NCBI RefSeq assembly: GCF_004011805.1
Contig: NZ_ML137196.1
Coordinates: 433,024-497,023 of the forward strand
DNA length: 64,000 bases
Direction of reading: 5' to 3'
DNA from: Piscinibacter defluvii
Lineage (GTDB): Bacteria > Pseudomonadota > Gammaproteobacteria > Burkholderiales > Burkholderiaceae_C
The notes under the pieces were generated by a model that saw only the letters and a program-made list of their open reading frames with translations, was not told where the DNA came from and ran no database searches. Position numbers and translations under genes: made by a program. This document shows, piece after piece, positions 33,001-40,918 of the stretch (positions are counted from its first letter, which is position 1; each line of letters starts with the position of its first letter).

Positions 33001-34169
33001 ACCTGTGCCATCAGTGCGAGGTCGAGCCGGTCGGCACGGAACTCGCCGCCGCCAGCCGGCTGGCCGGCGCGCTGGCGCCAGGCGAGCGACATCTCGCTGG
33101 CCGGCCAGCGCAGGCCGTCGCCGGTCTCGAAGGCGAAGCGCTGCAGGGCGATCGTCATGCCCTCGTCCTGGCGCGCCGCGACCACGCGGCCCTGCACCTG
33201 CGCGAAGGTGAGCGGCTCGACGTCCTGCGCCAGGCGCACCGCCACCTGGTGCAGCGCCACGTCGGCGGTACCGCTGCGCGGCCGGCCGTCGACCAGCTCG
33301 ACCCAGGCGCGCAGCGCCCCCTCGCCGTCGTCCAGCTCGAACGGCAGGTTGACGTAGCGGCGCAGCTCGTGCACGTCCACGTGCGGCAGCTCGGCGAAGG
33401 CGTCGCCGCTCCAGCGTCGCCAGTCGCCGGCACGCGCCAGCAGCGGCTGGCGGAAGCGTCCGCGCAGGCTGAAGCGCTGGCCCCATTCGGCCTGCGGCGT
33501 GGCGTCCAGGCGCAGCTCGTGCGACAGCAGGCCGTTGCGCAGCGCGAACTGCACGTCGGTGAGCGCCAGCGGCGGCGCGTGGCGCAGCTCGTCGATCCAG
33601 CGCACGCTGCCGCCGCGCACCACGAACTCGTGCTGCTCGAACACCCAGTCGCGCAGCGCGCTGCCGTCGTCCTCGGCCGCACTTCGGCCGGCGGCGGACA
33701 GGTCCAGCCCGGCGACGAAGATGCGGCCGTCGGCGTCGCGCCGGATGTCGAGCTGCGCGCCTTCGATCAGCAGCTGGGCGAAGCGCAGCTCGAACGAGAG
33801 CAGCGAGCGCGGCGAGAGGGCGGCGGCCACGCGCGGCAGCTGCAGCGCCGGGCGCTGCTGCGCGTCGAGCAGGCGCACGTCGCGCAGCTCGACGGCCGGC
33901 ACCCAGCTGCCCGAGCGCACCGCGATCGCCCCGATGCGCACCGGAATGCCCAGTGCGTCACTGGCCCGTGCCTCGATCTGCGGGCGCCACTGCTCGATTC
34001 GCGGCAGAATCCCCCAGTGCAGTGTCAACCAGGCGATGACCAATAAGCTCGTCGCCGCCAGCAACAGACCGGAGGCGACACGCAGCAGCGTTCGCACGGG
34101 CCGCCACCGCGAGGAGGCCGCCGGGGGGCGCTGGGCGGCATCGGCAACGGCAGTGGGAGTGGAGGGCAT
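30033..34169 (-). CDS. yhdP: YhdP-like giant AsmA-family protein
   Basis: A 1378-residue protein with one N-terminal inner-membrane helix (about 27-50) and a very long beta-rich periplasmic region, the layout of YhdP/TamB/AsmA bridge proteins (DUF3971 plus AsmA-like C-terminal domain). The C-terminal part NLTGDVTVEQGVARTNNLRM and VVPEINAGTASLAYAAINP are typical. These proteins are thought to carry phospholipids to the outer membrane. The start at 34169 is favoured; 34211 is an alternative. It diverges from glnE. Confidence 0.88.
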   Translation of the reverse strand: MPSTPTAVADAAQRPPAASSRWRPVRTLLRVASGLLLAATSLLVIAWLTLHWGILPRIEQWRPQIEARASDALGIPVRIGAIAVRSGSWVPAVELRDVRLLDAQQRPALQLPRVAAALSPRSLLSFELRFAQLLIEGAQLDIRRDADGRIFVAGLDLSAAGRSAAEDDGSALRDWVFEQHEFVVRGGSVRWIDELRHAPPLALTDVQFALRNGLLSHELRLDATPQAEWGQRFSLRGRFRQPLLARAGDWRRWSGDAFAELPHVDVHELRRYVNLPFELDDGEGALRAWVELVDGRPRSGTADVALHQVAVRLAQDVEPLTFAQVQGRVVAARQDEGMTIALQRFAFETGDGLRWPASEMSLAWRQRAGQPAGGGEFRADRLDLALMAQVAGRVPLGEAVRRLLAELQPQGIVDGLVASWDGPLDAPTRYRAKAGFRGLALAAKAASEPGAVGRPGLRNANLQVEASESGGTASLAIDDGAIEFPGVFDVPLIPLNTLAAELAWKIETPRGALRSQVSVQVKDGRFANADAQGELAATWRTGPGEGFGRGGRYPGRLELDGRILQADATQVARYLPLQLPDTRGYLGRAMQGGTLRDAGFRVRGDLWDVPFVGARSAKEGEFRIAGRLEDGTFAYVPDEPAEGDRPAWVSPWPAFGKVQGEFVVDRGTLEIRAARGQLGNVALSNVQGGIRDMIERPVFRIEGQARGPLAEMLRFVNTTPVGEWTGHALARTSATGNADLKLALAMPLQDLPASTVKGSVTLAGNDLRLVPGAPLFGAARGRVDFSQQGFAVVDGRARVLGGELVFDGGSQGDGSLRFNGQGSATAEALRRAEELGPLARLAGTLSGQTSYRASLGFVRGLPEFSLTSSLAGLAIDLPPPLRKPAEASLPLRVQSTLAAGDARDTLRIELGTLLQAQFQRDLSGDTPRVLRGGIGLNEAAPWPEAGVHANLNLGVLRVDPWEHVAERLFPSAPGPGPAGDAGGYLPTRLALRAQELHSGARRFNQVVAGLSQDDGNWRGNVEAEQLNGYVEYRPARAGGAAGRVYARLARLALPKGDAEQVETLLDQQQPTSVPALDIVVDDFELRGKRLGRVEIVAVNGVAGEGRDAVREWRLDRFSVSTPEAQLSGKGRWAEVGGPYLTVPGGAASARRRAVLDFRLEVANGGALLERLGMGHAVRGGKGQLAGQLSWLGSPLALDYGSMGGNINVAIDAGQFLKAEPGAARLLSVLSLQSLPRRLALDFRDVFQEGFAFDNLTGDVTVEQGVARTNNLRMRGVQAVVLMEGSADIARETQDLRVIVVPEINAGTASLAYAAINPALGLGTFLAQVFLRRPLIQAGTREFHVSGSWDDPKVEKVERKPGDEVPDVDAAASAPRPAQ

Positions 34170-34296
34170 GACGGTGACGGGACACGTGCGGCGAGCGCCG
34201 GGCCAGGCCATGCCGCCACGCAGCACCGGATTGTCGCCGCTGGCCGCAGCGGCCGGGCCGCGGAAGTCAATGTAAGAGCAGACCGCCGGCCAACCG

Positions 34297-37050
34297 ATGG
34301 GTTCCCCTTCGACTCCGTCCAGCGATTCGCAAGCAATCGTCACTGCACGTTGCAGCGCCGACCACAGCCGCTTCGTGCAGCGCATCCGGCGCCGCTACGC
34401 GGCCGAGCTGCCGCTGCTGCCGCCGGGGTTGCCGCGGCGCGAGGCGATCGTCGGCCTGATCGAGGCGCTGGGCGCCGGCGGCCGGGCGCTGCCCTCGGCG
34501 CTGCGCGTGGCGCGCCAGCTGGTGCTGGAGCGCCTGGCGGTGCTCGACGTCGAGTGCGACGCCGCGATGCAGGACATCACGCTCGCGATGACCGAGCTGG
34601 CCGAGACCACGCTCGACCTGGCGCTGGCCCAGGCGCTGGCCGACCAGCGCGCACGCCACGGCACGCCGCGCGGCGAGTCCGGCGCCGAGATCGACTTCTG
34701 GGTCGTCGGCATGGGCAAGCTCGGCGCGCGCGAGCTGAACGTGTCCTCCGACATCGACCTGGTCTACGTCTACGAGGAAGACGGGCAGACCGACGGGGCG
34801 CAGCCGCTGTCGGCGCACGAGTTCTTCGCCCGCGTCGCGCGCAGCCTGTACACGCTGATCGGCGACACCACGGAGGACGGCTTCGTGTTCCGCGTCGACC
34901 TGGCGCTGCGCCCGAACGGCAACTCCGGACCACCGGTGGTCAGCCTGTCGATGCTGGAGGACTACCTGCAGGCGCAGGGCCGTGAGTGGGAGCGCTTCGC
35001 CTGGCTGAAGAGCCGGGTGGTCGCGCCGCGCGCCAGCGTCGCGGCCGGCCGTCCGCTGCCGCTGCGCGCCATCATCAACGCCTTCGTCTACCGCAAGTAC
35101 CTCGACTACGGCGTGTTCGAGGGCCTGCGCCAGCTGCACCGCAAGGTGCGCGACGAGGCGCAGCGCCGCGCCGCCGGGCGGCCCGAGCGCGCCAACGACG
35201 TCAAGCTCTCGCGCGGCGGCATCCGCGAGATCGAGTTCATCGTGCAGCTGCTGCTGGTGGTGCGCGGCGGCCACTTCCCCGAGATCCGCACGCGTGCCAC
35301 GCTGAAGGCGCTCGACAAGCTGGCCGCCGGCGCGCTGATGAAGCCCGAGAGCGCGCGGCGCCTGGCCGAGGCCTATGTCTTCCTGCGCCGCGTCGAGCAC
35401 CGCATCCAGTACCTGGACGACCAGCAGACCCACCTGCTGCCCACGGCCGACGCCGACCTGAACTGGATCGCGCGCAGCCTCGGCCTGACCTGCCGCGCCG
35501 ACGCCTGCGAGCTGCTCGACAAGCTGGGCGAGATCCGCGAGTTCGTCGCGCTCGAGTTCGACGCCTTGCTGCACGACGGCCGCACCCCGGCCGGCGGCTG
35601 CAACGGCAACGTCGGCTGCAAGCCCTGCGGCGCGCCGCCCGCGCCGCTGGACAGCGACAGCTTCCTCGAGCAGCTGCCGCCCGAGCTGGCCGAGCGGGTG
35701 CGCCCGCTGTGCGGGCAGGCCAAGATCCGCTCGCTGCGCGAGGAGAGCAAGGCGCGCCTGGGCCGCCTGATCGCCCGCGCCGCCGCGTCGGCGCGCCAGG
35801 GCGACTGCACGCAAGAGGCGGCGGTGCGCTTCATCGACTGGCTCGAGCCGCTGCTGCGGCGCGAGAGCTACCTGGCGTTGCTGGTCGAGCGGCCCGAGGT
35901 GCAGCACCGGTTGCTGCGCCTGCTCGGCCTGGCGCGCTGGCCGATGCGCTACATGATGCGCCACCCCGGCGTGATCGACGAACTGGCCGACGAGCGGCTG
36001 CTGCACAGCGGCTTCGACGCGGCCGAGTTCGAGGCCGAGCTCGAGCAGCGCCACGAGGCCTGGGAGCGCTCCGGCCAGGCCGACCCCGAATCGCTGCTCG
36101 ACACCCTGCGCCGTGCCCACCACGCCGAGGTGTTCCGCACGCTGGTGCGCGACGTGGAGGGTCGCATCACGGTCGAGCAGGTGGCCGACGAGCTGTCCGC
36201 GCTGGCCGACGCCACGCTGCACCGCACGCTGCTGTGGACCTGGAAACACCTGAAGCAGGCCCACCGGCCCGACCCGCGCTTCGCGGTGATCGCCTACGGC
36301 AAGCTGGGCGGCAAGGAGCTCGGCTACGGCAGCGACCTCGACCTGGTGTTCCTGTTCGACGACGAGGACGAGCGTGCCCCCGAGGCCTACAGCGCCTTCG
36401 TGCGCAAGCTGATCAGCTGGCTGACGCTGCGCACGCCGGCCGGCGAGCTGTTCGACATCGACACCGCGCTGCGGCCCAACGGCAACTCCGGCATGCTGGT
36501 CACCTCGATGGCCGCGTTCGAGAAGTACCAGACCGGCCGCGGCAGCAACACCGCGTGGACCTGGGAGCACCAGGCGCTGACACGGGCGCGCTGGTGCGCC
36601 GGCCTGCCCGAGCTCGAACCGCGCTTCGAGGCCGTGCGGCGCGCCGTGCTGGCCGCGCCGCGCGACGCGCTCGCGCTGCGCCAGGAGGTGCACTCGATGC
36701 GCGAGAAGCTGCGCGCAGCGCGCCCGGTGCCGGCCGGGCGCTTCGACGTCAAGCACAGCCCGGGCGGCATGGTGGACGTCGAGTTCGCGGTGCAGTTCCT
36801 GGTGCTCGCGCACAGCGCGAAGCATCCCGAGCTGCTCGACAACAAGGGCAACATCGCGCTGCTGCAGCGTGCGCAGGACGCCGGGCTGCTGCCCGACCAC
36901 GTCGGCACGCATGCGGCCGACGCCTACCGCGAGCTGCGCCGCGCGCAGCACAAGGCACGCCTGGACGAGCAGCCCACGCAGGTCGACCCGGCCACGCTGG
37001 CGGAGCACCGCGACGCCGTGCTGGCGCTCTGGCGCGCGGTGTTCGATTGA
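34297..37050 (+). CDS. glnE: Glutamine synthetase adenylyltransferase/deadenylylase
   Basis: A 917-residue bifunctional enzyme that adenylylates and deadenylylates glutamine synthetase under PII control. Two nucleotidyltransferase domains are visible: GMGKLGARELNVSSDIDLVY (near residue 138) and AYGKLGGKELGYGSDLDLVF (near 666). Each has the catalytic GSD/SSD-x-D. Between them is an unusual Cys cluster, C-x5-C-x2-C (Cys435, 441, 444). Full length. Its TGA overlaps a TTG start for the rhombosortase-like gene. Confidence 0.95.
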   Translation: MGSPSTPSSDSQAIVTARCSADHSRFVQRIRRRYAAELPLLPPGLPRREAIVGLIEALGAGGRALPSALRVARQLVLERLAVLDVECDAAMQDITLAMTELAETTLDLALAQALADQRARHGTPRGESGAEIDFWVVGMGKLGARELNVSSDIDLVYVYEEDGQTDGAQPLSAHEFFARVARSLYTLIGDTTEDGFVFRVDLALRPNGNSGPPVVSLSMLEDYLQAQGREWERFAWLKSRVVAPRASVAAGRPLPLRAIINAFVYRKYLDYGVFEGLRQLHRKVRDEAQRRAAGRPERANDVKLSRGGIREIEFIVQLLLVVRGGHFPEIRTRATLKALDKLAAGALMKPESARRLAEAYVFLRRVEHRIQYLDDQQTHLLPTADADLNWIARSLGLTCRADACELLDKLGEIREFVALEFDALLHDGRTPAGGCNGNVGCKPCGAPPAPLDSDSFLEQLPPELAERVRPLCGQAKIRSLREESKARLGRLIARAAASARQGDCTQEAAVRFIDWLEPLLRRESYLALLVERPEVQHRLLRLLGLARWPMRYMMRHPGVIDELADERLLHSGFDAAEFEAELEQRHEAWERSGQADPESLLDTLRRAHHAEVFRTLVRDVEGRITVEQVADELSALADATLHRTLLWTWKHLKQAHRPDPRFAVIAYGKLGGKELGYGSDLDLVFLFDDEDERAPEAYSAFVRKLISWLTLRTPAGELFDIDTALRPNGNSGMLVTSMAAFEKYQTGRGSNTAWTWEHQALTRARWCAGLPELEPRFEAVRRAVLAAPRDALALRQEVHSMREKLRAARPVPAGRFDVKHSPGGMVDVEFAVQFLVLAHSAKHPELLDNKGNIALLQRAQDAGLLPDHVGTHAADAYRELRRAQHKARLDEQPTQVDPATLAEHRDAVLALWRAVFD

Positions 37051-37637
37051 TCCCGGCGCGTCCCGGCGCGCGCGCCTGGCTCGCGCTGGCGCTGCTGCTG
37101 GCCGCCGGTTCGCTGCTGGCCTGGGGACACCCGCCCAGCGGGCTCGAGTGGCAGCCGGGCCTGGCCGGGCGCGAACCGTGGCGCGCCGTCACGGCCGCAG
37201 CGGTGCACTACAGCGCGCTGCACCTGGGCGCCAACCTGGCCGGCGCGGCGCTGGTGGCGGTGCTCGGCGTGCAGGCCGAGGTGCCGCTGCGCAGCGCGCT
37301 GGCCTGGCTTGCCGCCTGGCCGCTGACGCAGCTCGGCCTGCTGCTGCGCCCGGAGCTGGCGCATTTCGGCGGGCTCTCCGGCGTGCTGCACGCCGGCGTG
37401 GCGGTCGCCGCTCTGCACCTCCTCGTTACCGGCCGGGGCCGGCGCCGCCTGGTCGGCGCGGCGCTGCTGGCGGGACTGCTGGTGAAGGTCCTGGGGGAGG
37501 ATCCGGGCGGCGCCGTGCTGCAATACCGTACCGGCTGGGACATCCCGATCGCTCCGTTCGCGCATGCCACCGGCCTCGTCGCGGGCGTGCTGTGTGGCCT
37601 GCTCGCCAGCCTGCTCCCGAACCGCCCGCATGCCTGA
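37047..37637 (+). CDS. rrtA: Rhombosortase-like rhomboid protease
   Basis: A 196-residue intramembrane serine protease of about six helices. The catalytic Ser111 is in FGGLSGVLHAG and His173 in PFAHATGLVAG. The early PWRAVTAAAVHYSALHLGAN block and the short length fit the rhombosortase subfamily, which processes GlyGly-CTERM proteins. There is no upstream ATG; the TTG at 37047, overlapping the glnE stop (TTGA), is the only reasonable start. No GlyGly-CTERM substrate is in the window. Confidence 0.82.
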   Translation: MIPARPGARAWLALALLLAAGSLLAWGHPPSGLEWQPGLAGREPWRAVTAAAVHYSALHLGANLAGAALVAVLGVQAEVPLRSALAWLAAWPLTQLGLLLRPELAHFGGLSGVLHAGVAVAALHLLVTGRGRRRLVGAALLAGLLVKVLGEDPGGAVLQYRTGWDIPIAPFAHATGLVAGVLCGLLASLLPNRPHA

Positions 37638-38523
37638 TCGCCATACCCGCCTCGACGGCCGCGCCGTCGGGCTGCTCGTCTTCTGCTGCTTCCTGTGGGG
37701 CCTGAACCAGGTCGCCGCCAAGGTCGCGATCGCGGAGGTGCCGCCGCTGGCCCAGGCGGCGCTGCGCTCGCTCGGCGGTGCCGCGCTGGTGGCGCTGTGG
37801 GCACGCGCGCGCGGCATCGCGCTGTTCGAGCGCGACGGCTCGCTGCCCGGCGGGCTGCTCGCGGGGCTGCTGTTCGCCGCCGAGTTCGGCTGCATCTTCG
37901 TCGGCCTGCAGCACACCACCGCCTCGCGCATGGCGGTGTTCATCTACATCTCGCCCTTCGTCGTCGCGCTCGGCATGCCGTTCATCGCACGCTCGGAGCG
38001 GCTGACGCCGCTGCAGCTGGCCGGCCTGGCGATCGCCTTCGGCGGCGTGGCCTGGGGCTTCGCCGAGGGCTTCAGCCGCCCGGCCGCGGGCGAGCGCCAG
38101 TGGTTCGGCGACGCGCTCGGCGTGGCCGCCGGCGTGCTGTGGGGGGCGACCACGCTGGCGATCCGCGGTAGCCGGCTGGCCAGCGCCTCGGCCGAGAAGA
38201 CGCTGCTCTACCAGCTCGCGATCTCCGGGCTCGCGCTCGGCCTGGCCGCGCTGCTGGACGGCCAACCCTGGGCGCCGACCCTGTCGCCGCTGACCTGGGC
38301 CTCGCTGTTCTTCCAGATCGTGGTGGTCACCTTCGCCAGCTACCTGCTGTGGTTCTGGCTGGTGCGCCACTACCCGGCCACGCGGCTCGCGTCGTTCACG
38401 CTGCTGACGCCGGTGTTCGGCCTGCTGCTGGGCGCGCTGCTGCTGGGCGAGCCGGTCACGGCACGGCTGCTGGTGGCCCTGGCGGCCGTGGCCGCGGGCA
38501 TCGTGATCGTGAATCGGAGGTGA
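37630..38523 (+). CDS. EamA-family DMT permease
   Basis: A 297-residue inner-membrane transporter with ten helices in two EamA repeats; the first begins GLLVFCCFLWGLNQVAAKVA, and the second half contains GVAAGVLWGATTLAIRGSR. The substrate is unknown, and such permeases export amino acids or metabolites. The ATG at 37630 overlaps the end of the rhombosortase gene by 8 bp. Convergent with rfaE2. Confidence 0.92.
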   Translation: MPDRHTRLDGRAVGLLVFCCFLWGLNQVAAKVAIAEVPPLAQAALRSLGGAALVALWARARGIALFERDGSLPGGLLAGLLFAAEFGCIFVGLQHTTASRMAVFIYISPFVVALGMPFIARSERLTPLQLAGLAIAFGGVAWGFAEGFSRPAAGERQWFGDALGVAAGVLWGATTLAIRGSRLASASAEKTLLYQLAISGLALGLAALLDGQPWAPTLSPLTWASLFFQIVVVTFASYLLWFWLVRHYPATRLASFTLLTPVFGLLLGALLLGEPVTARLLVALAAVAAGIVIVNRR

Positions 38524-38524
38524 C

Positions 38525-39007
38525 TCAGCCGCGGATGCGGCGCACCAGCGCCGTGGTCGAGTAGCCGTCGACGAAGGGCAGCGCCACGGCGGTGCCGCCC
38601 CAGGAGCGCACACGCTTCGTCTCCTCGAGCGTCTCGATGTCGTAGTCGCCGCCCTTGACGTAGACCTGCGGCCGCACCAGCTCGAGCAGCGCCACCGGCG
38701 TCGGCTCGTCGAACAGCGTCACCAGGCTGACGCTCTCGAGCGCCGCCAGCACGCAGGCACGGTCGGCCTCGGCGTTGAGCGGGCGGTCCGGGCCCTTGCC
38801 GAGCCCGCGCGCCGAGGCGTCGCTGTTCAGTCCGATCACGAGACTCGCGCCGAGCGCGCGTGCCTGCGCCAGGTAGCTGACATGGCCGCGGTGCAGGATG
38901 TCGAACACGCCGTTGGTGAAGACCACCGGCTTCGGCAGCGCGGCCAGGCGCGCCGCCAGCTCGCCGCGGGAGCAGAGCTTGGCGAGGAAGCCCGGCTCGC
39001 CGCTCAA
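38525..39007 (-). CDS. rfaE2: Heptose 1-phosphate adenylyltransferase
   Basis: A 160-residue cytidylyltransferase-fold enzyme that makes ADP-heptose for LPS core; equals the C-terminal half of HldE. Motifs are FTNGVFDILHRGHVSYL with the LHRGH active site, LIGLNSDASARGLGKGPDRP, and VKGGDYDIETLEE. No ATG lies before the first strand; the TTG at 39007 overlaps the stop of the ferritin-like gene (TTGA), suggesting coupled translation. The kinase half is not adjacent. Confidence 0.92.
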   Translation of the reverse strand: MSGEPGFLAKLCSRGELAARLAALPKPVVFTNGVFDILHRGHVSYLAQARALGASLVIGLNSDASARGLGKGPDRPLNAEADRACVLAALESVSLVTLFDEPTPVALLELVRPQVYVKGGDYDIETLEETKRVRSWGGTAVALPFVDGYSTTALVRRIRG

Positions 39008-39861
39008 GCCGGTTGTGCCCCGGGGGCCGCGCCGAGCTTGGCGGTGACTTCCTTGCGGAAGCGGTTCAGCTCCTGCACGCTCGCGAAGCTGCGCTCCATC
39101 AGCAGGCTCATGTTGTGCAGGATGCGGTCGACCACCTTGGTCTCCCACACCGCGTCGAACTGGATCTGCTTGTCGAGCCACTGCTCCAGCCATTCCGGAT
39201 TCGGCAGCCGGCTCTGCACCGTGTCGCGCGGGAACAGCTTGACGTTGACGTGCAGGTTGGTCGGGTGCAGCGCCTGCGCGGTGCGGCGCGCGCTGGCCAT
39301 CAGCACGCCGACCTTCGCGAAGGCCGCGCGCGCCTCGTCGCCGAAGCGCTGCAGCGCACGCTTCATGTAGCGCAGGTAGGCGCCGCCGTGACGCGCCTCG
39401 TCGCGCGCCAGCGTCTCGTAGATCGCCTTGATGACCGGTTCGCTGTGCCACTCGGCGGCGCGCCGGTACCAGTGGTTCAGGCGGATCTCGCCGCAGAAGT
39501 GCAGCATCAGTGTCTCGAGCGCGGGAGCCGGGTCGAACTCGAAGCGCACCTCGTGCAGCTCGGCCTCGGTGGGCACGAGGTCGGGGCGGAAGCGGCGCAG
39601 GTACTCCATCAGCACGAGCGAGTGCTTCTGCTCCTCGAAGAACCACACGCTCATGAACGCGGAGAAGTCGCTGTCGTCGCGGTTGTCGCGCAGGAACATC
39701 TCGGTGGCCGGCAACGCCGCCCACTCGGTGATCGCGTTCATCTTGATCGTCTGGGCCTGCTCGTCGCTGAGCTTGCTGGCGTCGAACTGGTCCCAGGGGA
39801 TGTCCTTGTCCATGCTCCAGCGGACCGCTTCGAGCTGCTTGAAGAGTTCTGGATAGATCAT
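39004..39861 (-). CDS. Ferritin-like diiron protein
   Basis: A 285-residue helical protein. Candidate diiron ligands are Glu in AITEWAALPATEMF, EEQKH near 76-80, Glu in FCGEIRLNHW, and DEARHGG near 154-160. The spacing fits a ferritin-like oxidase or acyl-ACP desaturase-like fold. The substrate is unknown. It is translationally coupled to rfaE2, so a link to envelope lipid or LPS is possible but unproven. Confidence 0.78.
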   Translation of the reverse strand: MIYPELFKQLEAVRWSMDKDIPWDQFDASKLSDEQAQTIKMNAITEWAALPATEMFLRDNRDDSDFSAFMSVWFFEEQKHSLVLMEYLRRFRPDLVPTEAELHEVRFEFDPAPALETLMLHFCGEIRLNHWYRRAAEWHSEPVIKAIYETLARDEARHGGAYLRYMKRALQRFGDEARAAFAKVGVLMASARRTAQALHPTNLHVNVKLFPRDTVQSRLPNPEWLEQWLDKQIQFDAVWETKVVDRILHNMSLLMERSFASVQELNRFRKEVTAKLGAAPGAQPA

Positions 39862-39930
39862 GGCCGGCCTCGTCTGCGCGCCGATTCTAGGGTCGCCTCG
39901 TGACCGCGGGACACCGCGTCCTGCCGCGCC

Positions 39931-40878
39931 TCAGGGCCTTGCCGTGGTCTGCCGCCAGCGCTGCAGGCCGGCCCCGATCTGCTCCAGCTCGGCGATCGCG
40001 GTGACGCCAGGCACCGGGCACCGGTGCAGCACCGGTGCGGCGCCGCCGGCCCACAACGCCATGCGCGAGGGCAGGCGGCTGCGCAGCTCGGCGAGCCCGT
40101 CCACCACCTGGCCCGGGTTCATGCAGCCGCTGAAGCTGAGCGCCACGATGTCGGCCGCAAGCGCCTGGGCCGCCAGCACGATGTCCCACAGCGGGGTGGC
40201 CACGCCCAGCGAGGTGACCGCGGCACCGTCGAGCGTGAACAGGGCCTCGGCCATCAGCAGCCCGAGGCCGTGCGGCTCGCCGGGGAAGGTGGTCAGCAGC
40301 ACCCGCGGCCGGTCGACCGTCCGTCCCGCGGGCAGCGCGGCCACCGCCTCGCGCAGCACCAGCTGGATCGACTCGGTGTACAGGTGCTCCTCGAACACCT
40401 GCAGCTGGCCACGCATCCAGGCCTCGCCGACCTGCGTATTCAGCGGCGCGACCAGCTCGGTGACGAACCGGGCCAGCCCGAGGCGGCTGCGCCGCTCGCG
40501 CAGGCGGCGCCGCAGCGCGGCCACGTCGTGCGCCCGGATCAGCTCCAGGAAGCCGTCGGTGCCTGCGCGCCGCGGCGTGGATGCCGCGGCCTCGTCCTGC
40601 AGCGCGACCAGCGCCGCGATGTCCAGCCGCGCCAGCTGCCCGGGCCGGCCACCGCGCTCGACCAGGCGCTTGAGCAGGCGCAGCTTGTGCACCTGTTCGG
40701 CCGGGTACAGGCGCTCACCCGAGTCGCTGCGCACGGGCTGCGGAAAGCCGTAGCGACGCTCCCAGGCGCGCAGCGTGTCCTTGCCGATGCCGGTGTCGCG
40801 CTCGACGGCAGCGATCGTCATGGGGAGATCGAGCGGAACGGTTCCGGCCTTCATGGAAGCCTCTGTTGTCCAAGACAT
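39931..40878 (-). CDS. MerR regulator with B12-binding domain (CarH/LitR-like)
   Basis: A 315-residue predicted light sensor and repressor. The MerR helix-turn-helix is at about 20-70 (TIAAVERDTGIGKDTLRAWERR). A four-helix bundle holds Trp154-x9-Glu164-His165 (AWMRGQLQVFEEHLY), the W-x9-EH signature of adenosylcobalamin photoreceptors. The B12 fold has Glu201-x-His203-x-x-Gly206 (GEPHGLG), with His203 as predicted lower cobalt ligand, then ALSFSG and WAGGAAP. In CarH and LitR, darkness gives a DNA-bound AdoCbl tetramer and light releases it. It is divergent from a glutathione peroxidase across 40 bp. An alternative ATG lies at 40854. Confidence 0.88.
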   Translation of the reverse strand: MSWTTEASMKAGTVPLDLPMTIAAVERDTGIGKDTLRAWERRYGFPQPVRSDSGERLYPAEQVHKLRLLKRLVERGGRPGQLARLDIAALVALQDEAAASTPRRAGTDGFLELIRAHDVAALRRRLRERRSRLGLARFVTELVAPLNTQVGEAWMRGQLQVFEEHLYTESIQLVLREAVAALPAGRTVDRPRVLLTTFPGEPHGLGLLMAEALFTLDGAAVTSLGVATPLWDIVLAAQALAADIVALSFSGCMNPGQVVDGLAELRSRLPSRMALWAGGAAPVLHRCPVPGVTAIAELEQIGAGLQRWRQTTARP

Positions 40879-40882
40879 GACC

Positions 40883-40911
40883 TTGCAGTCTTCAAGTGTA
40901 CCGCTTAGTAT
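40883..40911 (+). promoter_or_regulatory. Glutathione peroxidase promoter, leaderless
   Basis: TTGCAG (40883-40888), exactly 17 bp, TAGTAT (40906-40911), then 7 nt to the ATG at 40919. It predicts transcription starting at the start codon. It interlocks with the regulator's own -10 (40895-40900) on the other strand. Confidence 0.6.
40895..40900 (-). promoter_or_regulatory. -10 of the CarH/LitR-like gene
   Basis: TACACT on the minus strand, followed by a short leader with AAGG just before the ATG at 40878. It lies within the spacer of the divergent gpx promoter, so a regulator bound here would affect both. Confidence 0.4.
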
Positions 40912-40918
40912 CGATCAC

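Noticed and set aside
29733-34046. 1437-codon open frame on the plus strand
   Set aside because: Antisense to yhdP and the hydrolase; its translation is Arg/Ala/Gln-rich low-complexity sequence without family motifs, while the minus-strand frames encode recognisable proteins.
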